From positions 2,799 to 8,403 of the forward strand of contig DICX01000051.1 in the NCBI GenBank assembly GCA_002417825.1: a stretch of 5,605 bases of DNA, given 5' to 3'. Both the position numbers and the translations under genes were made by a program. This document shows positions 1-5,605 of this stretch, piece by piece (position 1 is the first letter of the stretch; the number at the start of each line of letters is the position of its first letter). The notes under the pieces were generated by a model. The model was not told where the DNA came from, ran no database searches, and was given only the letters and a program-made list of their open reading frames with translations. This stretch comes from Lactobacillus sp. UBA5815 (GTDB lineage: Bacteria > Bacillota > Bacilli > Lactobacillales > Lactobacillaceae).

Positions 1-17
1 AAGAAATGAGGAAGAAA

Positions 18-1256
18 ATGCCCAAATTACCTCGTATCAAAACTTATGAAAAAATGGGATTAGGCCTTATGATTCATTGGGGATTGTACTCGCAACTTGC
101 ACAAGGCGAGTGGACAGAGTTTATCCATAATAGACCTAAAGATAGTTATGAAGATCTGATTCATTCGTTTTCAGCACGAAAATTTTCGGCATCTAAGATT
201 GTTAAAGCGGCCAAAGAGATGGGTGCCAAATATATTGTTTTGACGACAAAACATCATGAAGGCTTTTGTCTTTTTGATACACACGATTTGACAGATTTTG
301 ATGTGATGCACAGTCCCGCACATCGTGATTTGATTCAAGAATTCGTGGCAGCTTGTCACCGTGAAAAAATCAAGCCTTTTTTTTACATGGCAACTTATGA
401 TTGGCATCAACCTGACTATGAAAAAAATTTTGATCGTTATTTAGTGTATTTAAGAAAAACGGTTCAATTGCTTTGTCAAAATTATGGGTCAATCGGTGGC
501 TTTTGGTTTGATGGCGATTGGAATAAAAAAGACGCTGATTGGCAACTGCCCAAACTTTATGGCATGATTCGGAAATATCAGCCAGATGCGATTATTGTCA
601 ACAACACTGGCTTAAAATCACGCGGTCAAGTGCGGGATTCAGAAATTGATGTTGTGACATACGAACGTACTTTGCCTCAAATGGTCAATCATGAAGGGCA
701 AAATCAGAAGTATGTCGCAGGCGAGACTTCCATGACTTTGAATCAGCATTGGGGATGGGCAATTAATGATTTGAATTACAAGTCACCCAAAGAAATTATT
801 GAAGCAATCGTACATGCCCGTCGTATTGGGTGCAATATTTTAATCAATATCGGGTTGACCGGTGACGGTGATATTCCGAATTTGCAAGCTGAATATTTAA
901 AATTGATCGGCCGCTGGTTTAATTTAAACGGCCAAAGCTTTTATCATGAACCTGATCATGTTTTGCCGGGGCAAATGATTAAAGATTATGGATTACAAAC
1001 GTCTCATCATATTTACTTTTTCATACATGATTTGAAAATCGTAGGAAACGAAAATGTGGTTTTGGGTGGCGAAAAGGGAAGCCAACGATTCTTTTCTGGA
1101 ATCACAAAAAAGATTTCTGATCTCCATTGGCTTGATAACAATGAGAAATTAGTGTTTCAACAAGTTAAAGATAAATTTCAATTTACTGCAACAGGGTACC
1201 ACTACGGCACGGATGAAATCGTTCGCGTTGCAGTTGCTGATTTGGAGGCAAATTAA
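18..1256 (+). CDS. GH29 alpha-L-fucosidase, cytoplasmic
   Basis: Probable retaining alpha-L-fucosidase that releases L-fucose from fucosylated oligosaccharides inside the cell. Numbered from the ATG at 18 (412 aa), it shows the GH29 barrel landmarks: IHWGLYS near residue 19, TKHHEGF near 76-83, WFDGDW at 163-168 with Asp165 as the likely nucleophile, GETSMT around Glu236, and NIGLTGDGDIP near 275-287 (usually NIGPTxDGxIP). A C-terminal portion of about 110 residues probably forms the usual beta-sandwich. The acid/base residue is poorly conserved in GH29 and I do not assign it. No signal peptide is visible, so uptake of an oligosaccharide by a transporter is implied. The start at 18 is preferred because GAGGA (8-12) lies 5 bases upstream. 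An in-frame ATG at 6 is possible, since its own ribosome site would fall outside the window. TGA at 7-9 could be the stop of an upstream gene ending Lys-Lys. The next gene begins two bases after this stop codon. Family call is firm; linkage specificity is not known. Confidence 0.9.
   Translation: MPKLPRIKTYEKMGLGLMIHWGLYSQLAQGEWTEFIHNRPKDSYEDLIHSFSARKFSASKIVKAAKEMGAKYIVLTTKHHEGFCLFDTHDLTDFDVMHSPAHRDLIQEFVAACHREKIKPFFYMATYDWHQPDYEKNFDRYLVYLRKTVQLLCQNYGSIGGFWFDGDWNKKDADWQLPKLYGMIRKYQPDAIIVNNTGLKSRGQVRDSEIDVVTYERTLPQMVNHEGQNQKYVAGETSMTLNQHWGWAINDLNYKSPKEIIEAIVHARRIGCNILINIGLTGDGDIPNLQAEYLKLIGRWFNLNGQSFYHEPDHVLPGQMIKDYGLQTSHHIYFFIHDLKIVGNENVVLGGEKGSQRFFSGITKKISDLHWLDNNEKLVFQQVKDKFQFTATGYHYGTDEIVRVAVADLEAN
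1244..1248 (+). promoter_or_regulatory. Ribosome binding site of the dehydrogenase gene
   Basis: GGAGG lies inside the last codons of the fucosidase gene, 10 bases before the ATG at 1259. Its position inside the upstream gene, and the two-base gap between the genes, indicate one transcript and probable translational coupling. Confidence 0.8.
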
Positions 1257-1258
1257 TA

Positions 1259-2212
1259 ATGACTAAGCCAAAAGTTTTGATTCTGGGTCAACAGCCGTAT
1301 GAAGGATTGACTGAATTAAGAAAGTATTGTGACATCCAATATCAACCAACAAAAGTTGAACAGACATGGTTGTCAGCTCATTTGTCAGATTTTGATGGTG
1401 TTTTAATCAAAGGCATCAAAGTGGATCGTGCTTTTATCGATGCTGGAACCAAACTTAAGATCATTGCAACGAGTTCAGTAGGCTTTGATCATATTGATAT
1501 TGCTTATGCGCGTCAACATGGAATCGTCGTTGAAAATACACCCAAGGGTGTTTGTCTGCCAACTGCTGAATTGGCGATTACTTTGATGCTGACTTTGCGT
1601 CGTCGTATTGTTTTTTACAACATGCAGATGCATCAAGGAAAGTGGCCAGATTTGAATGACACAAAGAATTTGGCTATTGGTCTTAACGGTCAAACTTTAG
1701 GGATCTTTGGAATGGGACGGATTGGTCAGCGAGTTGCACAAATTGCCAAAGAATTTGGTGTATCCGTTATTTATCATAATCGGCATCGATTGTCAGAAGA
1801 TCTTGAGCAGAAACTGAATGCACATTATGTCTCTTTTGAAGCACTTGTTGCACAAAGTGATATTCTAAGTCTGCATGCACCAGCAACATCTGAGACGAAG
1901 AATGTCGTCAATGGAGAAGTATTAAAGAAGATGAAATCTTCTGCGATTTTGATCAATGTCGCTCGTGGTGCATTGGTTAATCAAAGTGATTTGATACAGG
2001 CTTTAAAAGCAAAACAAATTTCTGGAGCAGGATTGGATGTTTTTGACGATGAGCCACATGTCAATCTTGAATTGGCTGCCTTGGATCAGGTTATTCTGAC
2101 GCCACACGCAGGCAGTGGGACGCATTCAGCAAAACTGGCAGTTGCCAAGGAAGCCAGTCGAAATTTGATTGCTTATCTATGTGAAGGCAAGACACAAAAT
2201 CGTGTCAATTAA
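1259..2212 (+). CDS. D-2-hydroxyacid dehydrogenase (glyoxylate/hydroxypyruvate reductase-like)
   Basis: NAD(P)-dependent D-isomer-specific 2-hydroxyacid dehydrogenase, 317 aa, a typical length for the family. It interconverts a 2-oxoacid and the matching D-2-hydroxyacid in the cytoplasm. The substrate-domain motif SSVGFDHID is near residue 72, followed by GVCLPTAELA near 98. The Rossmann motif GMGRIG is at 151-156. The catalytic triad is complete: Arg236 in NVARGALVN, Glu265 in DVFDDEP and His283 in TPHAGSG. At the end of the second Rossmann strand the sequence is HNRHR (Arg175, Arg177), not an acidic residue, which in this family usually goes with NADPH preference (inference). Overall it resembles glyoxylate, hydroxypyruvate or 2-ketogluconate reductases more than fermentative D-lactate dehydrogenase. 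It follows the fucosidase with a two-base gap and is the last gene before a strong terminator, so it is probably expressed with sugar-utilisation genes. The physiological substrate is unknown. Confidence 0.93.
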   Translation: MTKPKVLILGQQPYEGLTELRKYCDIQYQPTKVEQTWLSAHLSDFDGVLIKGIKVDRAFIDAGTKLKIIATSSVGFDHIDIAYARQHGIVVENTPKGVCLPTAELAITLMLTLRRRIVFYNMQMHQGKWPDLNDTKNLAIGLNGQTLGIFGMGRIGQRVAQIAKEFGVSVIYHNRHRLSEDLEQKLNAHYVSFEALVAQSDILSLHAPATSETKNVVNGEVLKKMKSSAILINVARGALVNQSDLIQALKAKQISGAGLDVFDDEPHVNLELAALDQVILTPHAGSGTHSAKLAVAKEASRNLIAYLCEGKTQNRVN

Positions 2213-2244
2213 AAAAGCGTTCTCTTTATAGGAGAACGCTTTTT
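2211..2244. terminator. Bidirectional rho-independent terminator
   Basis: GCGTTCTC (2217-2224) pairs perfectly with GAGAACGC (2232-2239) around a 7-base loop. The stem is flanked by AAAAA on the left and TTTTT on the right, giving a U-run on either strand. It starts at the stop codon of the dehydrogenase gene and lies 15 bases from the end of the convergent nucleoside hydrolase gene, so it should serve both. Confidence 0.92.
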
Positions 2245-2258
2245 GGGTATGCTGATGT

Positions 2259-3197
2259 TTAAAGATATGCTGCACTTTTAGCTAAATGGTCAAAATCCGA
2301 CCAAAATGCTTCCTGATCAGCTTTAGTGACTAAATGGATTGTACGTCCTTTTGCAGATTCAACCAAGCGGCCTGAAGCGGTACCAGAAGTGATAACAGTA
2401 CTTTTAGCTAAGCGAGTTGTCACAAGATCAGAGTTGAGTCCTGACAAAGTCGTCAGAACATCCCAAAGGTAGTATTGATCTTGTGATTGCTCTGAAACAA
2501 TCAACGCATAACCTTGTCCAATAAGATCAAAAGCAGGGTAGCGGCGTAAATCAGCAAAGTGCTGTCTTAGCTGGTCATTTAACGGGATTTCTTCTGTACT
2601 TTCCAAGCCGACCATTTTGATTTTGAGCTGACTTTTCCAAACTTGATCAACGGCTTTTGGATCCCAAAATGCATTCCATTCCTGTGTTCCGTCAAATCCT
2701 GGAATCGCAACATTACCGTGTCCATCTAGTGAACCTCCCATCCAATCGACTTCATCGATTTTCTGAGCGATTTCAGGCGCTTTTTTTAGAGCACGTGCCA
2801 GATCAGTGATTGGACCTGTCATGATAACCGTTACTGGCCCGTCTGCTTGTTTGATCTTCTCAATCATATCCAAGTGAGCTGGAAGTTTACTTAATGAAGG
2901 AAATTTTGGATGCGTTTCATTTAAAATCGGTAATTGATCGAATGAAAAAGCACCTAAACGCCAAGCATCTGGAAAAGGATGTTCGGCGCGAGAACTTGAA
3001 GCAGCAACTTCTAAAGGATGATGCCATTGATTAAAATGGGCAATGATTTTCTGAGTTGCAGAAACACTAGGTGTTAAGTAGCCATCGCCATCCGTAACGC
3101 CAACGCCAATCAAATGAATGTTTGGTGCTTGCAGCAAAAGCAGTAGCGAAACAAAATCGTCAACATTTCCATCGTGATTGAAATAAATGTTCTTCAT
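2259..3197 (-). CDS. Nucleoside hydrolase family protein (IunH-like), variant active-site motif
   Basis: Member of the inosine/uridine-preferring nucleoside hydrolase family, 312 aa, which splits the N-glycosidic bond of nucleosides to give ribose and a free base for salvage. The order of landmarks fits: an N-terminal NHDGNVDD (7-14) where classical enzymes have DTDPGxDD, MTGPITDLARAL (126-137), WMGG (152-155), EWN (173-175) and LWDVLTTL (244-251). Asp9, Asp13, Asp14 and Asp246 are kept. The first Asp of the metal/base motif is Asn7, and the His usually before the last Asp is Trp245. I recall a lactobacillal subfamily with NHDGGVDD and HPFPxxWR motifs, and this protein also has HPFPDAWR (73-80), so it is probably an intact member of that group and not a broken gene. 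AAAGGGG (3204-3210) is a good ribosome site 6 bases before the ATG. dedA lies 113 bases upstream on the same strand. Exact substrate is not predictable; hydrolysis itself is inferred from the fold family. Confidence 0.88.
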   Translation of the reverse strand: MKNIYFNHDGNVDDFVSLLLLLQAPNIHLIGVGVTDGDGYLTPSVSATQKIIAHFNQWHHPLEVAASSSRAEHPFPDAWRLGAFSFDQLPILNETHPKFPSLSKLPAHLDMIEKIKQADGPVTVIMTGPITDLARALKKAPEIAQKIDEVDWMGGSLDGHGNVAIPGFDGTQEWNAFWDPKAVDQVWKSQLKIKMVGLESTEEIPLNDQLRQHFADLRRYPAFDLIGQGYALIVSEQSQDQYYLWDVLTTLSGLNSDLVTTRLAKSTVITSGTASGRLVESAKGRTIHLVTKADQEAFWSDFDHLAKSAAYL

Positions 3198-3310
3198 TTT
3201 ATGCCCCTTTATTATAATATCCGTTGAAAATGTACCATATTTTAATGAAAAAGTGAACTTTAAAATGAAATGAGCATTTACCAGCCAAGATATGGCATTG
3301 ACTGAATTGA
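3198..3310. other. Spacer between dedA and the nucleoside hydrolase gene
   Basis: This AT-rich gap of 113 bases holds no convincing terminator for dedA: the only GC-containing hairpin (GCCA 3284-3287 with TGGC 3293-3296) has four pairs and no U-run. A short dyad AAAGT-ga-ACTTT lies at 3250-3261. A minus-strand TAAAAT (3239-3244) could be a -10 box with a leader of about 35 bases, but no good -35 goes with it. Read-through from dedA is therefore possible. Confidence 0.4.
3204..3210 (-). promoter_or_regulatory. Ribosome binding site of the nucleoside hydrolase gene
   Basis: On the minus strand this reads AAAGGGG, 6 bases before the ATG at 3197. It supports that start over later in-frame codons, and the NHDGNVDD motif begins only seven residues in. 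Confidence 0.75.
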
Positions 3311-3922
3311 TTATTTTTTTAAGCGAGTTTGATACCAGCGATAAATAAAAAGTCCTAATAGGATGATACCAATGATTAAAACGACTATCGTGTAATCTTC
3401 AAAGAGCGTCACGATAAAAGCCCAATTTTGTCCTGCGTAAGCTCCCAGCAAAACAAGAATGCTGTTCCAAACAGTGCTTCCTAAAGTCGTTAGCACCACA
3501 AATTGTCCCAAAGGCATATGGGCGCTGCCAGCAGGTAATGAAATAAGACTACGTACGATTGGGATGCATCTTCCAATTAAAACAGCTTTTTTGCCTAAAC
3601 GTTGAAACCAATCAATTGCCTTTTGAGCATCATTCGCTTTGAATCCTAATTTTTTTAAAACAGGATTCGTCAAAAATTGAGATAATCTCTTTTCATCGAC
3701 TTGATAACCGATAAAATACAGCAAAAGTGCACCTAAAAGTGATCCGACAGTTGCCGATAAAATCGTTCCTAGAAGTGTCAATTTTGTTTTTAAAGTTAAA
3801 AAACCACTGAGTGCTAAAATCACTTCTGATGGTAGAGGAGGAAAAATATTTTCTAATGCAATCAGTGCAGTGATTGCAAAGTATCCAAAATGATTAATCA
3901 GTTGACTGATCCAAGTGTTCAT
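3311..3922 (-). CDS. DedA family (SNARE-associated/VTT domain) membrane protein
   Basis: Integral membrane protein of the DedA family, 203 aa, a normal length. The signatures are clear: ENIFPPLPSE (24-33), with the conserved Glu24, Pro28, Pro29, Pro31 and Glu33; and GRCIPIVRSLISLPAG (117-132), with Arg118, Pro121, Arg124 and the PAG turn. Hydrophobic stretches lie roughly at 12-44, 46-72, 136-162 and 168-195. The first contains the proline-rich re-entrant type segment, and the C-terminus is basic (RWYQTRLKK). Known members help recycle undecaprenyl phosphate (UptA) or move phosphatidylethanolamine (PetA) in Bacillus, and others support membrane-potential homeostasis in E. coli. Which lipid this one handles cannot be read from the motifs. 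The ribosome site is weak (TTGGAA, about 6 bases before the ATG). It is divergent from uvrC across 305 bases and may be co-transcribed with the nucleoside hydrolase gene downstream. Confidence 0.93.
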   Translation of the reverse strand: MNTWISQLINHFGYFAITALIALENIFPPLPSEVILALSGFLTLKTKLTLLGTILSATVGSLLGALLLYFIGYQVDEKRLSQFLTNPVLKKLGFKANDAQKAIDWFQRLGKKAVLIGRCIPIVRSLISLPAGSAHMPLGQFVVLTTLGSTVWNSILVLLGAYAGQNWAFIVTLFEDYTIVVLIIGIILLGLFIYRWYQTRLKK

Positions 3923-3997
3923 ATTTATTCCAATCGTATTAATGCGCTTTGGCAGTTATGAAAGTTCTTATACAAGTTATGTCTGAAAGTAACCTGG

Positions 3998-4027
3998 TCT
4001 ATAAAATATCGAATTTAGTGCAAGCAA
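3998..4027 (-). promoter_or_regulatory. Candidate promoter of dedA
   Basis: On the minus strand TTGCTT (4022-4027) is followed after 18 bases by TATAGA (3998-4003), matching sigma-A boxes moderately. It would give a leader of about 70 bases. The inverted repeat at 4018-4034 covers the -35 box. The match is imperfect and other AT-rich hexamers nearby could serve. Confidence 0.3.
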
Positions 4028-4034
4028 ATTGCAC
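4018..4034. repeat. Inverted repeat, possible operator
   Basis: GTGCAA (4018-4023) and TTGCAC (4029-4034) are perfect inverted copies separated by GCAAA. The dyad is 17 bases long and covers the candidate dedA -35 box, where a bound repressor could act. A hairpin of six pairs without a U-run is not a terminator. Function is inferred only. Confidence 0.4.
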
Positions 4035-4053
4035 ATTGAAACATGTTGTTTAT

Positions 4054-4083
4054 TTGACTATTATATATGGGCATTTCTAAATT
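4054..4083 (+). promoter_or_regulatory. Candidate distal promoter for uvrC
   Basis: TTGACT (4054-4059) is followed after 18 bases by TAAATT (4078-4083). The -35 box is close to consensus; the -10 box matches four of six positions. It would give a leader of about 140 bases that includes the inverted repeat at 4098-4124. Confidence 0.3.
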
Positions 4084-4097
4084 AAATTGAGTTTATC

Positions 4098-4124
4098 ATA
4101 TCGTTTTTATTGCGGCAACGATAT
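4098..4124. repeat. Inverted repeat with 11-base spacer
   Basis: ATATCGTT (4098-4105) and AACGATAT (4117-4124) are perfect eight-base inverted copies around TTTATTGCGGC. No run of T follows, so it is not a terminator. It could be a two-site operator or a leader hairpin in uvrC mRNA. I do not recognise it as the site of a known regulator: it does not match CIRCE, cre or Rex consensus sites. Confidence 0.45.
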
Positions 4125-4167
4125 TGCTTTACATAATATTAATTATTTAACATTGAGTTTGCTTATT

Positions 4168-4196
4168 TTTCGAAAGTACTTGTGGCGTGCTAAACT
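4168..4196 (+). promoter_or_regulatory. Candidate proximal uvrC promoter with extended -10
   Basis: TGCTAAACT (4188-4196) is an extended -10 element (TGnTAnAcT type). The -35 position 17 bases upstream is TTTCGA (4168-4173), a poor match, which an extended -10 can compensate. The leader would be about 25 bases, with the ribosome site well placed. The dyad AAGTACTT (4174-4181) lies in the spacer. Confidence 0.4.
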
Positions 4197-4212
4197 TAAG
4201 TTATGTTATTAA

Positions 4213-4219
4213 AAGGAGA
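4213..4219 (+). promoter_or_regulatory. Ribosome binding site of uvrC
   Basis: AAGGAGA, with AGGAG at 4214-4218, stands 9 bases before GTG at 4228. It decides for this GTG start: the first in-frame ATG is codon 22, which lies inside the conserved GIY-YIG motif. Confidence 0.88.
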
Positions 4220-4227
4220 AATAAAAA

Positions 4228-5605
4228 GTGACAAGTGCACATCTTGAAAACAAGCTGAAACTGTTACCTGAAAAACCTGGCTGCTATCTAATGAAAGATC
4301 TCACTGGAAAAGTGATTTATGTTGGAAAAGCCAAAAATTTAAAAAATCGTGTTCGATCTTATTTTAAGAGTACGCAAGTTGGAAGAAGAGCGGCATTAGT
4401 TTCTGAAATCTATGATTTTGATACGATTATTGTCAGCTCAAACAAAGAAGCTTTTTTACTTGAAATCACTTTGATCAAAAAATATCTTCCTTATTATAAT
4501 GTTCAATTAAAGCAAGGAACGGGCTATCCCTACATTGAAATTACGAACGAAGCAGATCCATGTGTTAAGATCACATCTGTGATTCGAAAAGACGGTGGTT
4601 ATTATTTTGGCCCATATCCAAATGTTTATGCGGCACAAGCGACTTTGCGTTTTATTCAAAAAGTGTACCCTTTAAGACGTTGCAATGGCTATTCTGGACG
4701 TCCATGCTTGTATTATCACATGGGTCAATGCTTAGGTGCTTGTTTTCGACATGTCCCTAAAGCAGAGTATACGGCGCAGATTCGGCGGATTAAAAGATTT
4801 CTAAATGGCGACATCACAAAGGCAAAACAAGAATTAACAGTTATGATGGATACGGCGAGCAAGCAATTGAAATTTGAAAGAGCTGCTGAACTTCGTGATC
4901 AGATTCGGTATATTGAGCAAACCGTTGAAAAGCAAAAAATCATTTCAAATGATCATACGCAACGTGATATCTTCAATTTTTACGTCGATAAGTCTTGGCT
5001 TTCGATTCAAATCTTTTTTTTGCGGCAAGCAAAACTGTTAAAGCGAACAACCCGTTTGTTTCCTTTGACAGATGACTCGCAACCAGAAGATGAGTTTATG
5101 TCTTTTATTATTCAGTTTTATTCACAAAAAAATCGTGTACTGCCCAAGGAAGTTTTGGTTCCTGAAAATATTGACTGTGATACTTTAAGTCAATTACTTG
5201 GAGTTAAGGTTAAAACACCCAAGCGTGGGCAAAAAGCAGCCTTGTTGCGATTGGCCCGTGAAAATGCTCAAATCAAGTTATCTGAAAAATTTCGTTTACT
5301 TGAGTTGGGAAACCGAAAGACAAAAGGGGCACAGGCCGAAATTTTTAAAGCATTAGACTTGCCATATGGTCATCGAATCGAAAGTTTTGACCATTCGCAT
5401 ATTCAAGGTGCCGATTCCGTTTCAGCGTTGGTTGTTTTTAAAGATGGTGAACCAGCCAAGAGTGAATACCGTAAATTTAAACTTAAAGGTGAAGTTGAAC
5501 ATCAAAATGGTGCCGATGAAGTTCGTAATACGCGTGAAGTGGTCAGAAGGCGTTATGGCAGGTTGTTGCGTGAACATCAGCCGATGCCAGATTTGATTTT
5601 AATGG
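4228..5605 (+). CDS. uvrC: Excinuclease ABC subunit UvrC (3' end outside window)
   Basis: Incision subunit of nucleotide excision repair, which joins the UvrB-DNA complex and cuts on both sides of a lesion. The window holds 459 codons of an expected ~600. The N-terminal GIY-YIG nuclease domain (about 14-100) has Tyr31, Lys34, Arg41 and Glu79 at the positions of the known Tyr, Lys, Arg and Glu catalytic residues. Four cysteines (152, 160, 168, 172) match the cluster that binds iron-sulfur in E. coli UvrC. The UVR motif that contacts UvrB is at about 206-240 (FERAAELRDQI). The RNase H-like C-terminal nuclease begins with ESFDHSHIQG, in which Asp388 is the first catalytic aspartate. The window stops after DLILM, one codon before the expected second aspartate of MDGG. 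The reading frame is open throughout. The GTG start is set by a strong ribosome site, and homology begins at about residue 10. Nothing suggests a defective copy. Confidence 0.97.
   Translation, partial: MTSAHLENKLKLLPEKPGCYLMKDLTGKVIYVGKAKNLKNRVRSYFKSTQVGRRAALVSEIYDFDTIIVSSNKEAFLLEITLIKKYLPYYNVQLKQGTGYPYIEITNEADPCVKITSVIRKDGGYYFGPYPNVYAAQATLRFIQKVYPLRRCNGYSGRPCLYYHMGQCLGACFRHVPKAEYTAQIRRIKRFLNGDITKAKQELTVMMDTASKQLKFERAAELRDQIRYIEQTVEKQKIISNDHTQRDIFNFYVDKSWLSIQIFFLRQAKLLKRTTRLFPLTDDSQPEDEFMSFIIQFYSQKNRVLPKEVLVPENIDCDTLSQLLGVKVKTPKRGQKAALLRLARENAQIKLSEKFRLLELGNRKTKGAQAEIFKALDLPYGHRIESFDHSHIQGADSVSALVVFKDGEPAKSEYRKFKLKGEVEHQNGADEVRNTREVVRRRYGRLLREHQPMPDLILM

Larger units (their letters stand above)
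3923..4227. other. Divergent dedA-uvrC intergenic region
   Basis: This 305-base AT-rich stretch contains no supported gene. It must hold the start signals of both divergent genes, and candidates are listed separately. It also contains inverted repeats GTGCAA-N5-TTGCAC (4018-4034), ATATCGTT-N11-AACGATAT (4098-4124) and ATAAT-N4-ATTAT (4133-4146), the palindromes AACATGTT (4040-4047) and AAGTACTT (4174-4181), and three copies of AGTTATG (3954-3960, 3975-3981, 4199-4205), the first two 21 bases apart. None has a U-run, so none looks like a terminator. Confidence 0.6.

Noticed and set aside
171..410. Minus-strand open frame of 79 codons
   Set aside because: It lies fully inside the fucosidase gene, on the strand opposite the conserved HHEGF region, and its translation is Cys/His-rich with no recognisable domain.
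1475..1693. Minus-strand open frame of 72 codons
   Set aside because: It is a shadow of the dehydrogenase gene; the plus strand here encodes conserved family motifs.
3211..3216. Perfect minus-strand TATAAT before the nucleoside hydrolase gene
   Set aside because: Transcription from it would start at about 3204, within or beyond the ribosome binding site, leaving a leader of about 7 bases. The -35 position (TATGGT) is also poor.
3284..3296. GCCA-AGATA-TGGC hairpin after dedA
   Set aside because: It has only four base pairs and no following U-run on the minus strand, so it is not credible as a terminator.
3958..4080. Possible small gene of 40 codons (starts MKVLIQVMSE) between dedA and uvrC
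   Set aside because: It has no ribosome binding site and no recognisable domain. Its first residues faintly recall D-aminoacyl-tRNA deacylase, but the similarity stops after about ten residues, so even a gene remnant cannot be supported.
5366..5596. Plus-strand open frame of 76 codons
   Set aside because: It overlaps uvrC in another frame, across the ESFDHSHIQG catalytic motif, and its translation is of low complexity without a known domain.
4228..5605. uvrC as a truncated or divergent paralogue
   Set aside because: The missing 3' part is due to the window edge. All catalytic and cysteine positions visible are intact, and the KQGTGYP variation after the GIY-YIG domain agrees with my recollection of lactobacillal UvrC.

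Overview
The window looks like chromosomal DNA from a low-GC Gram-positive bacterium, most likely of the family Lactobacillaceae. The evidence is AT-rich third codon positions, strong AGGAG-type ribosome binding sites, short T-tailed hairpin terminators, and a UvrC whose linker and cysteine region resemble, from memory, those of lactobacilli. No database search was possible, so genus and species are left open.

Layout. Positions 1-2212 (+ strand) hold two tightly spaced genes: a cytoplasmic GH29 alpha-L-fucosidase and a D-2-hydroxyacid dehydrogenase of the glyoxylate/hydroxypyruvate reductase type. They look like the 3' end of a carbohydrate-utilisation operon that begins outside the window. 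A bidirectional terminator (2211-2244) separates them from two minus-strand genes that converge on it: a nucleoside hydrolase of an Asn-for-Asp variant type (2259-3197) and, upstream of it, a DedA-family membrane protein (3311-3922). A 305-base divergent intergenic region (3923-4227) separates dedA from uvrC. It carries candidate promoters in both directions and several short inverted repeats. The window ends inside uvrC (GTG start at 4228), just before the codon expected for the second catalytic aspartate of its C-terminal nuclease domain.

How the genes work together. The fucosidase would release L-fucose from imported fucosylated oligosaccharides. The dehydrogenase next to it could reduce a 2-oxoacid and re-oxidise NAD(P)H, but its substrate is not readable from sequence. 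The nucleoside hydrolase is a probable nucleoside-salvage enzyme. DedA is a probable lipid-handling membrane protein. UvrC is the incision subunit of nucleotide excision repair. Apart from the first pair, and possibly dedA with the nucleoside hydrolase, I see no functional link.

I found no mobile element, CRISPR array, tRNA or rRNA, and no convincing undescribed system. The points most worth a second look are the altered active-site motif of the nucleoside hydrolase, the unexplained fucosidase-dehydrogenase pairing, and the inverted repeats between dedA and uvrC.
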